Assembly (NCBI GenBank): GCA_018292915.2
Contig: JACVVK020000193.1
Coordinates: 1-64,000, forward strand
From: Batillaria attramentaria
Taxonomy: Eukaryota > Mollusca > Gastropoda > Batillariidae
DNA: 64,000 nucleotides
Direction: 5' to 3'
Shown: positions 1 through 12,188 of the stretch, piece after piece
Numbering within the stretch: the first letter of the stretch is position 1
Layout: each line of letters starts with the position of its first letter
Notes under the pieces: generated by a model
What the model saw: only the letters and a program-made list of their open reading frames with translations
Databases searched by the model: none
What the model was told of the DNA's origin: nothing
Program-made: the position numbers and the translations under genes

Positions 1-37
1 GGGGCTGGGGTCGAGAGAGCGTGTGTTAAGGGTCTGT
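1..37 (+). repeat. End of a unique-spacer copy (spacer B) of the satellite field
   Basis: The first 37 bases are the same as the end of the spacer at about 2452-2488 and at 10691-10727. The window therefore opens inside a third copy of that spacer, immediately before a truncated satellite monomer. Confidence 0.8.
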
Positions 38-1780
38 CTAGATTAGATTATTGCAACTCCCTTTTGACTGGTTTACCAGATGATAAAATTCGCACACTCC
101 AGCAAATTCAAAATTGTGCTGCAAGACTAGTATTGAAAAAAAGAAAACGGGAAAGGTCTACTTCTTTATTAAGAACCCTTCACTGGCTGCCCATCAGAGC
201 AAGAATTGAATAGACTTGAGGTGCACACATCGAACGGTGTCCAGAAAACCACGATCCAAATGGTGATCCAAATGCAAGAAAATCGCGCGCTTACGGAAAA
301 ACGCTTTGTTTGTCACAGGCAAGCACATTTGTGCTTGGAAATGGAAATGGCGCTATTTTTCTCCCAACTGAACGATTGAATCGCGGTTTTTGTCACCCAT
401 TCCATGCTTCCGTATAAATTACACCAGAATAACATGCATTACGATTTTTCCCACCAATAGTGTGAGTAGTAGAACTGGTAAAGTCCAAAAATGCAGGGCT
501 CTTTCAGGCAGGCCCAAACTGCCTTTCATGGCTGTTACCACTCAGACCATTGGCAAGAAAAATGAAAATGCATGTGTTTCTGGTAGAATTGAGGTGGACA
601 CATTGAACGTTCCCCAGGAAACCACGATCCAAGTGGCCGATTGCAAGAAAATTGCGAGCTCAAGCAATAACGCTCTGTTTCTAACAGGAAAGCACATTTG
701 TGCCTGTTAGGGGAAATGGCTGCATTTTTGTCCCAAGCTTAACGATTGAATCGCGTGGGTTTTTTTTTTTTTTTTTGTAAACCATTCCATGCATCAGTAT
801 AAATTACATCACTCAACATCTTTAATATTAGTGTACCATTTTCTAAGACAGTGAAGCTTCTAGGGGTATTCCTGGATGAGTGTCTCACAATGGATTCACA
901 GATAAATCGTCTGTGTAAAATTCTCTACATCCAAATTCGGAAACTAAGCAAAATACGTCCTTTATTAACCATAGATGCAGCAAATAAACTTGCAACTTCA
1001 TTCATTCTGTCTAGATTAGATTATTGCAACTCCCTTTTGACTGGTTTACCAGATGATAAAATTCGCACACTCCAGCAAATTCAAAATTGTGCTGCAAGAC
1101 TAGTATTGAAAAAAAGAAAACGGGAAAGGTCTACTTCTTTATTAAGAACCCTTCACTGGCTGCCCATCAGAGCAAGAATTGAATAGACTTGAGGTGCACA
1201 CATCGAACGGTGTCCAGAAAACCACGATCCAAATGGTCGATTGCAAGAAAATCGCGCGCTTACGGAAAAACGCTTTGTTTGTCACAGGCAAGCACATTTG
1301 TGCTTGGAAATGGAAATGGCGCTATTTTTCTCCCAACTGAACGATTGAATCGCGGTTTTTGTCACCCATTCCATGCTTCCGTATAAATTACACCAGAATA
1401 ACATGCATTACGATTTTTCCCACCAATAGTGTGAGTAGTAGAACTGGTAAAGTCCAAAAATGCAGGGCTCTTTCAGGCAGGCCCAAACTGCCTTTCATGG
1501 CTGTTACCACTCAGACCATTGGCAAGAAAAATGAAAATGCATGTGTTTCTGGTAGAATTGAGGTGGACACATTGAACGTTCCCCAGGAAACCACGATCCA
1601 AGTGGCCGATTGCAAGAAAATTGCGAGCTCAAGCAATAACGCTCTGTTTCTAACAGGAAAGCACATTTGTGCCTGTTAGGGGAAATGGCTGCATTTTTGT
1701 CCCAACTTAACGATTGAATCGCGTGGGTTTTTTTTTTTTTTTTTTTTTTGTAAACCATTTCATGCATCAGTATAAATTAC
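38..1780 (+). repeat. Higher-order satellite array, first block (0.8 + 1 monomers of ~967 bp)
   Basis: This block holds one monomer truncated at its left end (38-810, starting inside the reverse-transcriptase piece at TCTAGATTAG) and one full monomer (811 to about 1780). Each monomer is about 375 bp of LINE-derived sequence followed by about 590 bp of the basic 345-370 bp satellite. The spacing to the equivalent point in the next block and the near-identical sequence show recent amplification. Long T runs near 755 and 1735 differ in length between copies. Open frames of 106 and 111 codons recur in each monomer, but they start at TTG or GTG and are by-products of homogenisation, not evidence of a gene. 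Confidence 0.92.
811..1185 (+). pseudogene. Reverse-transcriptase C-terminal fragment captured in the satellite monomer (representative copy)
   Basis: The translated segment matches residues after the catalytic core of a CR1/L2-like LINE reverse transcriptase, including the typical SRLDYCNSLLTGLP, LQQIQNCAARLV and LHWLPIRARIE stretches. It aligns base for base, with a few substitutions, to about 20784-21157 of the LINE at 19784-21640. It ends abruptly at GAATTGAATA, where the LINE continues with coding sequence but the satellite resumes. The other full copies begin at about 3255, 4224, 5190, 6157, 7124, 8089 and 9057; truncated copies begin at 38 and 2487. One codon separates two subfamilies: AAGCAA in copies up to about 5190, ATGCAA in copies from 6157 onward. 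Confidence 0.9.
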
Positions 1781-2486
1781 ATCAGGAAAACATGCATTAC
1801 GATTTTCGCCATTAATAGTGTGAGGAGTAGAGTAGTAGAGAAGGTAAAGTCGAAAAATGCAGAGCTGCTTCAGAGAGGCAAAACTGCCTTTCAGGAGGTG
1901 ACCAATGGCAGGAAAAATGTAAATGCAGAATTTAGGTGGACGCATCCAACGGTGTCCAAAAAACCGCGATTGCAAGAAAATCGCGAGGTCACGCAAAAAA
2001 ACGCCGTGTTTTCTCACAGGCAAGCACATTTGTGCTTGGAAATGCAAATGGCGCCATTTTCCTCAGAACTGAACGATTCAATCGCGTTTTTTTTTTTTTT
2101 TTTTTTTTTTTTGAAACCATTCCTTGCGTTCGTAAGAATTACACCAGACCACTAGCAGGACAAATGTAAATGCATGTGTTTCTGGTAGATTTGAGGTGGA
2201 CATCTCGAACGGTGTCCAGATAACCGCGATCCGATTTCAAGAAAATAGCGAGCAAACGCGAAAACACTGTTTCTCACAAGCAAGCACATTTGTGCGGTGT
2301 AGGCTATTATGGAGGGAACTTGTACAGGAAAAGTTTTAGACGGTTAGGTTTAGGGTTAGGTAAGGGTTTGGTTAGGGTTTGAACGCGCTATCGTGCGTTT
2401 TCTAAATGGCGTGTCCAGAGCAAGCACACACAAACACACAGGTTGGTGGGGGGCTGGGGTCGAGAGAGCGTGTGTTAAGGGTCTGT
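1781..2486 (+). repeat. Spacer B, copy 1 (divergent satellite plus telomere-like tract)
   Basis: From about 1781 the sequence leaves the 967-bp periodicity (GGAAAACATG replaces the RT piece). It runs through two diverged satellite units, a long T run and a TTAGGG-like tract, and ends with AAGGGTCTG. It is nearly identical to 10020-10727. Confidence 0.88.
2342..2380 (+). repeat. Degenerate TTAGGG (telomere-like) tract
   Basis: A short run of GGTTAGG/TTTAGGG-type words lies inside spacer B copy 1. The motif equals the animal telomere repeat, with insertions such as TAAGGG and TTTGG. It is short and degenerate, so it is an interstitial trace rather than a telomere. Confidence 0.7.
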
Positions 2487-5400
2487 CTAGATTAGATTAT
2501 TGCAACTCCCTTTTGACTGGTTTACCAGATGATAAAATTCGCACACTCCAGCAAATTCAAAATTGTGCTGCAAGACTAGTATTGAAAAAAAGAAAACGGG
2601 AAAGGTCTACTTCTTTATTAAGAACCCTTCACTGGCTGCCCATCAGAGCAAGAATTGAATAGACTTGAGGTGCACACATCGAACGGTGTCCAGAAAACCA
2701 CGATCCAAATGGTGATCCAATGCAAGAAAATCGCGCGCTTACGGAAAAACGCTTTGTTTGTCACAGGCAAGCACATTTGTGCTTGGAAATGGAAATGGCG
2801 CTATTTTTCTCCCAACTGAACGATTGAATCGCGGTTTTTGTCACCCATTCCATGCTTCCGTATAAATTACACCAGAATAACATGCATTACGATTTTTCCC
2901 ACCAATAGTGTGAGTAGTAGAACCTGGTAAAGTCCAAAAATGCAGGGCTCTTTCAGGCAGGCCCAAACTGCCTTTCATGGCTGTTACCACTCAGACCATT
3001 GGCAAGAAAAATGAAAATGCATGTGTTTCTGGTAGAATTGAGGTGGACACATTGAACGTTCCCCAGGAAACCACGATCCAAGTGGCCGATTGCAAGAAAA
3101 TTGCGAGCTCAAGCAATAACGCTCTGTTTCTAACAGGAAAGCACATTTGTGCCTGTTAGGGGAAATGGCTGCATTTTTGTCCCAACTTAACGATTGAATC
3201 GCGTGGGTTTTTTTTTTTTTGTAAACCATTCCATGCATCAGTATAAATTACATCACTCAACATCTTTAATATTAGTGTACCATTTTCTAAGACAGTGAAG
3301 CTTCTAGGGGATACTCCTAGGATGAGTGTCTCACAATGGATTCACAGATAAATCGTCTGTGTAAAATTCTCTACATCCAAATTCGGAAACTAAGCAAAAT
3401 ACGTCCTTTATTAACCATAGATGCAGCAAATAAACTTGCAACTTCATTCATTCTGTCTAGATTAGATTATTGCAACTCCCTTTTGACTGGTTTACCAGAT
3501 GATAAAATTCGCACACTCCAGCAAATTCAAAATTGTGCTGCAAGACTAGTATTGAAAAAAAGAAAACGGGAAAGGTCTACTTCTTTATTAAGAACCCTTC
3601 ACTGGCTGCCCATCAGAGCAAGAATTGAATAGACTTGAGGTGCACACATCGAACGGTGTCCAGAAAACCACGATCCAAATGGTCGATTGCAAGAAAATCG
3701 CGCGCTTACGGAAAAACGCATTGTTTGTCACAGGCAAGCACATTTGTGCTTGGAAATGGAAATGGCGCTTATTTTTCTCCCAACTGAACGATTGAATCGC
3801 GGTTTTTGTCACCCATTCCATGCTTCCGTATGAAATTACACCTAGAATAACATGCATTACGATTTTTCCCACCAATAGTGTGAGTAGTAGAACTGGTAAA
3901 GTCCAAAAATGCAGGGCTCTTTCAGGCAGGCCCAAACTGCCTTTCATGGCTGTTACCACTCAGACCATTGGCAAGAAAAATGAAAATGCATGTGTTTCTG
4001 GTAGAATTGAGGTGGACACATTGAACGTTCCCCAGGAAACCACGATCCAAGTGGCCGATTGCAAAAAAATTGCGAGCTCAAGCAATAACGCTCTGTTTCT
4101 AACAGGAAAGCACATTTGTGCCTGTTAGGGGAAATGGCTGCATTTTTGTCCCAACTTAACGATTGAATCGCGTGGGTTGTTTTTTTTTTGTAAACCATTC
4201 CATGCATCAGTATAAATTACATCACTCAACATCTTTAATATTAGTGTACCATTTTCTAAGACAGTGAAGCTTCTAGGGGTATTCCTGGATGAGTGTCTCA
4301 CAATGGATTCACAGATAAATCGTCTGTGTAAAATTCTCTACATCCAAATTCGGAAACTAAGCAAAATACGTCCTTTATTAACCATAGATGCAGCAAATAA
4401 ACTTGCAACTTCATTCATTCTGTCTAGATTAGATTATTGCAACTCCCTTTTGACTGGTTTACCAGATGATAAAATTCGCACACTCCAGCAAATTCAAAAT
4501 TGTGCTGCAAGACTAGTATTGAAAAAAAGAAAACGGGAAAGGTCTACTTCTTTATTAAGAACCCTTCACTGGCTGCCCATCAGAGCAAGAATTGAATAGA
4601 CTTGAGGTGCACACATCGAACGGTGTCCAGAAAACCACGATCCAAATGGTCGATCAATGCAAGAAAATCGCGCGCTTACGGAAAAACGCTTTGTTTGTCA
4701 CAGGCAAGCACATTTGTGCTTGGAAATGGAAATGGCGCTATTTTTCTCCCAACTGAACGATTGAATCGCGGTTTTTGTCACCCATTCCATGCTTCCGTAT
4801 AAATTACACCAGAATAACATGCATTACGATTTTTCCCACCAATAGTGTGAGTAGTAGAACTGGTAAAGTCCAAAAATGCAGGGCTCTTTCAGGCAGGCCC
4901 AAACTGCCTTTCATGGCTGTTACCACTCAGACCATTGGCAAGAAAAATGAAAATGCATGTGTTTCTGGTAGAATTGAGGTGGACACATTGAACGTTCCCC
5001 AGGAAACCACGATCCAAGTGGCCGATTGCAAGAAAATTGCGAGCTCAAGCAATAACGCTCTGTTTCTAACAGGAAAGCACATTTGTGCCTGTTAGGGGAA
5101 ATGGCTGCATTTTTGTCCCAACTTAACGATTGAATCGCGTGGGTTGTTTTTTTTTGTAAACCATTCCATGCATCAGTATAAATTACATCACTCAACATCT
5201 TTAATATTAGTGTACCATTTTCTAAGACAGTGAAGCTTCTAGGGGTATTCCTGGATGAGTGTCTCACAATGGATTCACAGATAAATCGTCTGTGTAAAAT
5301 TCTCTACATCCAAATTCGGAAACTAAGCAAAATACGTCCTTTATTAACCATAGATGCAGCAAATAAACTTGCAACTTCATTCATTCTGTCTAGATTAGAT

Positions 5401-8400
5401 TATTGCAACTCCCTTTTGACTGGTTTACCAGATGATAAAATTCGCACACTCCAGCAAATTCAAAATTGTGCTGCAAGACTAGTATTGAAAAAAAGAAAAC
5501 GGGAAAGGTCTACTTCTTTATTAAGAACCCTTCACTGGCTGCCCATCAGAGCAAGAATTGAATAGACTTGAGGTGCACACATCGAACGGTGTCCAGAAAA
5601 CCACGATCCAAATGGTCGATCAATGCAAGAAAATCGCGCGCTTACGGAAAAACGCTTTGTTTGTCACAGGCAAGCACATTTGTGCTTGGAAATGGAAATG
5701 GCGCTATTTTTCTCCCAACTGAACGATTGAATCGCGGTTTTTGTCACCCATTCCATGCTTCCGTATAAATTACACCAGAATAACATGCATTACGATTTTT
5801 CCCACCAATAGTGTGAGTAGTAGAACTGGTAAAGTCCAAAAATGCAGGGCTCTTTCAGGCAGGCCCAAACTGCCTTTCATGGCTGTTACCACTCAGACCA
5901 TTGGCAAGAAAAATGAAAATGCATGTGTTTCTGGTAGAATTGAGGTGGACACATTGAACGTTCCCCAGGAAACCACGATCCAAGTGGCCGATTGCAAGAA
6001 AATTGCGAGCTCAAGCAATAACGCTCTGTTTCTAACAGGAAAGCACATTTGTGCCTGTTAGGGGAAATGGCTGCATTTTTGTCCCAACTTAACGATTGAA
6101 TCGCGTGGGTTGTTTTTTTTTTGTAAACCATTCCATGCATCAGTATAAATTACATCACTCAACATCTTTAATATTAGTGTACCATTTTCTAAGACAGTGA
6201 AGCTTCTAGGGGTATTCCTGGATGAGTGTCTCACAATGGATTCACAGATAAATCGTCTGTGTAAAATTCTCTACATCCAAATTCGGAAACTATGCAAAAT
6301 ACGTCCTTTATTAACCATAGATGCAGCAAATAAACTTGCAACTTCATTCATTCTGTCTAGATTAGATTATTGCAACTCCCTTTTGACTGGTTTACCAGAT
6401 GATAAAATTCGCACACTCCAGCAAATTCAAAATTGTGCTGCAAGACTAGTATTGAAAAAAAGAAAACGGGAAAGGTCTACTTCTTTATTAAGAACCCTTC
6501 ACTGGCTGCCCATCAGAGCAAGAATTGAATAGACTTGAGGTGCACACATCGAACGGTGTCCAGAAAACCACGATCCAAATGGTCGATCAATGCAAGAAAA
6601 TCGCGCGCTTACGGAAAAACGCATTGTTTGTCACAGGCAAGCACATTTGTGCTTGGAAATGGAAATGGCGCTATTTTTCTCCCAACTGAACGATTGAATC
6701 GCGGTTTTTGTCACCCATTCCATGCTTCCGTATAAATTACACCAGAATAACATGCATTACGATTTTTCCCACCAATAGTGTGAGTAGTAGAACTGGTAAA
6801 GTCCAAAAATGCAGGGCTCTTTCAGGCAGGCCCAAACTGCCTTTCATGGCTGTTACCACTCAGACCATTGGCAAGAAAAATGAAAATGCATGTGTTTCTG
6901 GTAGAATTGAGGTGGACACATTGAACGTTCCCCAGGAAACCACGATCCAAGTGGCCGATTGCAAGAAAATTGCGAGCTCAAGCAATAACGCTCTGTTTCT
7001 AACAGGAAAGCACATTTGTGCCTGTTAGGGGAAATGGCTGCATTTTTGTCCCAACTTAACGATTGAATCGCGTGGGTTTTGTTTTTTTTGTAAACCATTC
7101 CATGCATCAGTATAAATTACATCACTCAACATCTTTAATATTAGTGTACCATTTTCTAAGACAGTGAAGCTTCTAGGGGTATTCCTGGATGAGTGTCTCA
7201 CAATGGATTCACAGATAAATCGTCTGTGTAAAATTCTCTACATCCAAATTCGGAAACTATGCAAAATACGTCCTTTATTAACCATAGATGCAGCAAATAA
7301 ACTTGCAACTTCATTCATTCTGTCTAGATTAGATTATTGCAACTCCCTTTTGACTGGTTTACCAGATGATAAAATTCGCACACTCCAGCAAATTCAAAAT
7401 TGTGCTGCAAGACTAGTATTGAAAAAAAGAAAACGGGAAAGGTCTACTTCTTTATTAAGAACCCTTCACTGGCTGCCCATCAGAGCAAGAATTGAATAGA
7501 CTTGAGGTGCACACATCGAACGGTGTCCAGAAAACCACGATCCAAATGGTCGATTGCAAGAAAATCGCGCGCTTACGGAAAAACGCATTGTTTGTCACAG
7601 GCAAGCACATTTGTGCTTGGAAATGGAAATGGCGCTATTTTTCTCCCAACTGAACGATTGAATCGCGGTTTTTGTCACCCATTCCATGCTTCCGTATAAA
7701 TTACACCAGAATAACATGCATTACGATTTTTCCCACCAATAGTGTGAGTAGTAGAACTGGTAAAGTCCAAAAATGCAGGGCTCTTTCAGGCAGGCCCAAA
7801 CTGCCTTTCATGGCTGTTACCACTCAGACCATTGGCAAGAAAAATGAAAATGCATGTGTTTCTGGTAGAATTGAGGTGGACACATTGAACGTTCCCCAGG
7901 AAACCACGATCCAAGTGGCCGATTGCAAGAAAATTGCGAGCTCAAGCAATAACGCTCTGTTTCTAACAGGAAAGCACATTTGTGCCTGTTAGGGGAAATG
8001 GCTGCATTTTTGTCCCAACTTAACGATTGAATCGCGTGGGTGTTGTTTTTTTTTGTAAACCATTCCATGCATCAGTATAAATTACATCACTCAACATCTT
8101 TAATATTAGTGTACCATTTTCTAAGACAGTGAAGCTTCTAGGGGTATTCCTGGATGAGTGTCTCACAATGGATTCACAGATAAATCGTCTGTGTAAAATT
8201 CTCTACATCCAAATTCGGAAACTATGCAAAATACGTCCTTTATTAACCATAGATGCAGCAAATAAACTTGCAACTTCATTCATTCTGTCTAGATTAGATT
8301 ATTGCAACTCCCTTTTGACTGGTTTACCAGATGATAAAATTCGCACACTCCAGCAAATTCAAAATTGTGCTGCAAGACTAGTATTGAAAAAAAGAAAACG

Positions 8401-10019
8401 GGAAAGGTCTACTTCTTTATTAAGAACCCTTCACTGGCTGCCCATCAGAGCAAGAATTGAATAGACTTGAGGTGCACACATCGAACGGTGTCCAGAAAAC
8501 CACGATCCAAATGGTCGATCAATGCAAGAAAATCGCGCGCTTACGGAAAAACGCTTTGTTTGTCACAGGCAAGCACATTTGTGCTTGGAAATGGAAATGG
8601 CGCTATTTTTCTCCCAACTGAACGATTGAATCGCGGTTTTTGTCACCCATTCCATGCTTCCGTATAAATTACACCAGAATAACATGCATTACGATTTTTC
8701 CCACCAATAGTGTGAGTAGTAGAACTGGTAAAGTCCAAAAATGCAGGGCTCTTTCAGGCAGGCCCAAACTGCCTTTCATGGCTGTTACCACTCAGACCAT
8801 TGGCAAGAAAAATGAAAATGCATGTGTTTCTGGTAGAATTGAGGTGGACACATTGAACGTTCCCCAGGAAACCACGATCCAAGTGGCCGATTGCAAGAAA
8901 ATTGCGAGCTCAAGCAATAACGCTCTGTTTCTAACAGGAAAGCACATTTGTGCCTGTTAGGGGAAATGGCTGCATTTTTGTCCCAACTTAACGATTGAAT
9001 CGCGTGGGTTTTTTTTTTTTTTGTAAACCATTCCATGCATCAGTATAAATTACATCACTCAACATCTTTAATATTAGTGTACCATTTTCTAAGACAGTGA
9101 AGCTTCTAGGGGTATTCCTGGATGAGTGTCTCACAATGGATTCACAGATAAATCGTCTGTGTAAAATTCTCTACATCCAAATTCGGAAACTATGCAAAAT
9201 ACGTCCTTTATTAACCATAGATGCAGCAAATAAACTTGCAACTTCATTCATTCTGTCTAGATTAGATTATTGCAACTCCCTTTTGACTGGTTTACCAGAT
9301 GATAAAATTCGCACACTCCAGCAAATTCAAAATTGTGCTGCAAGACTAGTATTGAAAAAAAGAAAACGGGAAAGGTCTACTTCTTTATTAAGAACCCTTC
9401 ACTGGCTGCCCATCAGAGCAAGAATTGAATAGACTTGAGGTGCACACATCGAACGGTGTCCAGAAAACCACGATCCAAATGGTGATCCAAATGCAAGAAA
9501 ATCGCGCGCTTACGGAAAAACGCATTGTTTGTCACAGGCAAGCACATTTGTGCTTGGAAATGGAAATGGCGCTATTTTTCTCCCAACTGAACGATTGAAT
9601 CGCGGTTTTTGTCACCCATTCCATGCTTCCGTATAAATTACACCAGAATAACATGCATTACGATTTTTCCCACCAATAGTGTGAGTAGTAGAACTGGTAA
9701 AGTCCAAAAATGCAGGGCTCTTTCAGGCAGGCCCAAACTGCCTTTCATGGCTGTTACCACTCAGACCATTGGCAAGAAAAATGAAAATGCATGTGTTTCT
9801 GGTAGAATTGAGGTGGACACATTGAACGTTCCCCAGGAAACCACGATCCAAGTGGCCGATTGCAAGAAAATTGCGAGCTCAAGCAATAACGCTCTGTTTC
9901 TAACAGGAAAGCACATTTGTGCCTGTTAGGGGAAATGGCTGCATTTTTGTCCCAACTTAACGATTGAATCGCGTGGGGTTTTTTTTTGTAAACCATTCCA
10001 TGCATCAGTATAAATTACA
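2487..10019 (+). repeat. Higher-order satellite array, second block (0.8 + 7 monomers of ~967 bp)
   Basis: The block starts with a truncated monomer (2487-3254). Seven monomers follow, beginning at about 3255, 4224, 5190, 6157, 7124, 8089 and 9057, with spacings of 969, 966, 967, 967, 965 and 968. Copies differ mainly in T-run length, in a short indel after AAATGG (for example TCGATTGCAAG versus TCGATCAATGCAAG) and in the AAG/ATG subfamily marker. The last monomer runs into spacer B at about 10020. Confidence 0.95.
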
Positions 10020-10727
10020 TCAGGAAAACATGCATTACCTATTTTCGCCATTAATAGTGTGAGTAGTAGAGTAGTAGAGAAGGTAAAGTCGAAAAATGCA
10101 GAGCTGCTTCAGAGAGGCAAAACTGCCTTTCAGGAGGTTACCACTGGCAGGAAAAATGTAAATGCAGAATTTAGGTGGACGCATCCAACGGTGTCCAAAA
10201 AACCGCGATTGCAAGAAAATCGCGAGGTCACGCAAAAAACGCCGTGTTTTCTCACAGGCAAGCACATTTGTGCTTGGAAATGCAAATGGCGCCATTTTCC
10301 TCCGAACTGAACGATTCAATCGCGTTTTTTTTTTTTTTTTTTTTGTAAATCATTCCTTGCGTTCGTAAGAATTACACCAGACCACTAGCAGAAAAAATGT
10401 AAATGCATGTGTTTCTGGTAGAATTGAGGTGGACATCTCGAACGGTGTCCAGATAACCGCGATCCGATTTCAAGAAAATAGCGAGCAAACGCGAAAACAC
10501 TGTTTCTCACAAGCAAGCACATTTGTGCGGTGTAGGCTATTATGGAGGGAACTTGTACAGGAAAAGTTTTAGACGGTTAGGGTTAGGGTTAGGTTTAGGG
10601 TTAGGTAAGGGTTTGGTTAGGGTTTGAACGCGCTATCGTGCGTTTTCTAAATGGCGTGTCCAGAGCAAGCACACACAAACACACAGGTTGGTGGGGGGCT
10701 GGGGTCGAGAGAGCGTGTGTTAAGGGT
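10020..10727 (+). repeat. Spacer B, copy 2
   Basis: Near-identical to 1781-2486, with a slightly longer telomere-like tract. At 10728 it continues into GCGAATGTTG instead of jumping into a truncated monomer, so this copy probably preserves the ancestral right flank. Confidence 0.88.
10575..10626 (+). repeat. Degenerate TTAGGG (telomere-like) tract
   Basis: GGTTAGGGTTAGGGTTAGG followed by TTTAGGG, TAAGGG and TTTGG variants. This is the longest such tract in the spacer copies. Confidence 0.75.
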
Positions 10728-11259
10728 CTGGCGAATGTTGTGACGTCCGTTTAGAAATAGACCTGCACGAGTTTCATCCATAATAGCCACCACCCGTTTT
10801 TGCTTGAAAATGGTAATGTCGCCAATTTTTTTTAAACCTGAACGATTGAATCGCGATTTCTTTTATTTATTTATTTATTTTTTTTTGTCACCCATTCCAT
10901 GCTTCCGTATGAATTACACCAGAAAAACATGCATTACGATTTTTTTTGTGAGTAGTAGAGCCGGTAAAGTTGAAAAATGCAGGGCTGTTTCGAAGAGGCT
11001 AAACTGCCTTTCATGGCGGTTAGCACTGAGACCATTGAGTTAGGGTTAGGGTTAGGGTTTGGTTAGGGTTTGGACGCGCTATCGTGCGTTTTCTAAATGG
11101 CGTGTCCAGAGGTGACGTCTGTGTAGAAATAGACCTGCACGAGTTTCATCCATAATAGCCACCACCCGTTTGTGCTTGAAAATGGTAACATCGATCGGTG
11201 TCTAGAGAACCGCTATCCAAGCGGCCGATTGCTAAAAAAAAATCGCGAGCTGACTTTAA
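10728..11259 (+). repeat. Diverged ~370-bp satellite units with a third telomere-like tract
   Basis: A segment starting TGACGTC and containing TAGAAATAGACCTGCACG occurs at about 10739 and again at about 11111, a period of about 372 bp. Typical satellite words lie between them. A TTAGGG tract lies at 11040-11072. The array continues directly to the transposon insertion at 11260. Confidence 0.8.
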
Positions 11260-12188
11260 GGGCAAGGGCAAGTCAAGTGCAATGTTGGGTTTAGCGTATA
11301 GATAGTGATGTCCTAGACGGTTGCAGCCCAAAAGACTTGAACACGAATACACCATTCAGCATTTTCACACCAAACGGCAGCCTAAATGCGATGCCATGGA
11401 GACTGCCATGTTGACCCTAGCAGTGACGTCACTCCACCACTCAGCAGCAGGCGGTGAGATTCTGACACTGTGCTACACTTTTTAGGCGTGCTATTTCTGG
11501 CTCGTATACACACTTTGCTTATTTCCTGAACGCTAGAATGGATTTGGGGATAGTTCTGAGGAAGAGCTCAGTAAGGGGTCAAGCAGAAAACAGTGGGGAC
11601 GATGGGGAAGAGCCGATTGATGAGAACGAGTGCAATTGTGGGAGATGCGTGTTTGACAAGTGAAACAGCAACATCGTTCGCAAAAGCGCCAGTAAAACAA
11701 TCCGGGTTAAAATAATCTCCACAAACGAGGTCTCGATTGTTCAAGGTGTATTCCTGCACTCGGCAGGGCAAGCGAGCCGTTCTTCAAGGTCTCCGCAACC
11801 TCCGTTTTTCCTTTGGTTTGTTTAGATTCGGAAATTCAAAAAAGCTTTTGTGGCTTCCATCTGCATTCTTACACATGCCCTATTTGCTGAAACAACCAAA
11901 CGCTTTGCACTGTGGAATCTCGAACACAAAATAATACTCTTGAACAACCCGCTCAAAGCGGACACTGCCGACAGTGTTGGGGGAGTGACGTCACCGTCAG
12001 CACCTTTCTCGTCTCATTCGCGAAAGAGTGCGGCAACATGGCGCAGCCCAGGAACCGAAAGCAGAGGGTGTTTTCGGCGCATTTTTCAGTAAATGGTACT
12101 TTGTTCACAAAAACGTTTGATGTCTAACAGCTTAGGACCTCAATATCTGTCATTTAAACCCAATAGTGCTCTTGACTTGCCGTACCCT
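11260..12188 (+). mobile_element. Non-autonomous THAP-bearing TTAA DNA transposon, copy 1 (Kolobok-like)
   Basis: Terminal inverted repeats of about 60 bp: the left end GGGCAAGGGCAAGTCAAG mirrors the right end CTTGACTTGCCGTACCCT. TTAA flanks both ends (11256-11259 and 12189-12192). The two flanks rejoin into continuous satellite sequence, so this is a clean insertion. About 930 bp is too short for a full transposase; only a THAP-domain remnant is visible on the minus strand. TTAA target sites plus a THAP domain fit the Kolobok superfamily. The superfamily call is inference because the catalytic domain is absent. A sibling lies at 32579-33549. Confidence 0.85.
11568..11860 (-). pseudogene. THAP-domain remnant inside transposon copy 1
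   Basis: The minus-strand translation retains the second half of a THAP zinc finger (RRVQEY, LVCGDYF, PDCF, FANDV) that aligns with the fuller copy at 33000-33285. The last zinc ligand of the C-x2-H pair is Tyr here, so the finger is expected to be dead. The frame is broken before the first cysteines. THAP domains bind DNA and form the N-terminus of several transposases. Confidence 0.72.

Noticed and set aside
390..9929. Recurrent 106-codon and 111-codon frames in every satellite monomer
   Set aside because: They start at TTG or GTG, end at chimera junctions, and are conserved only because the monomers are nearly identical at all positions. There is no sign of coding constraint beyond homogenisation.
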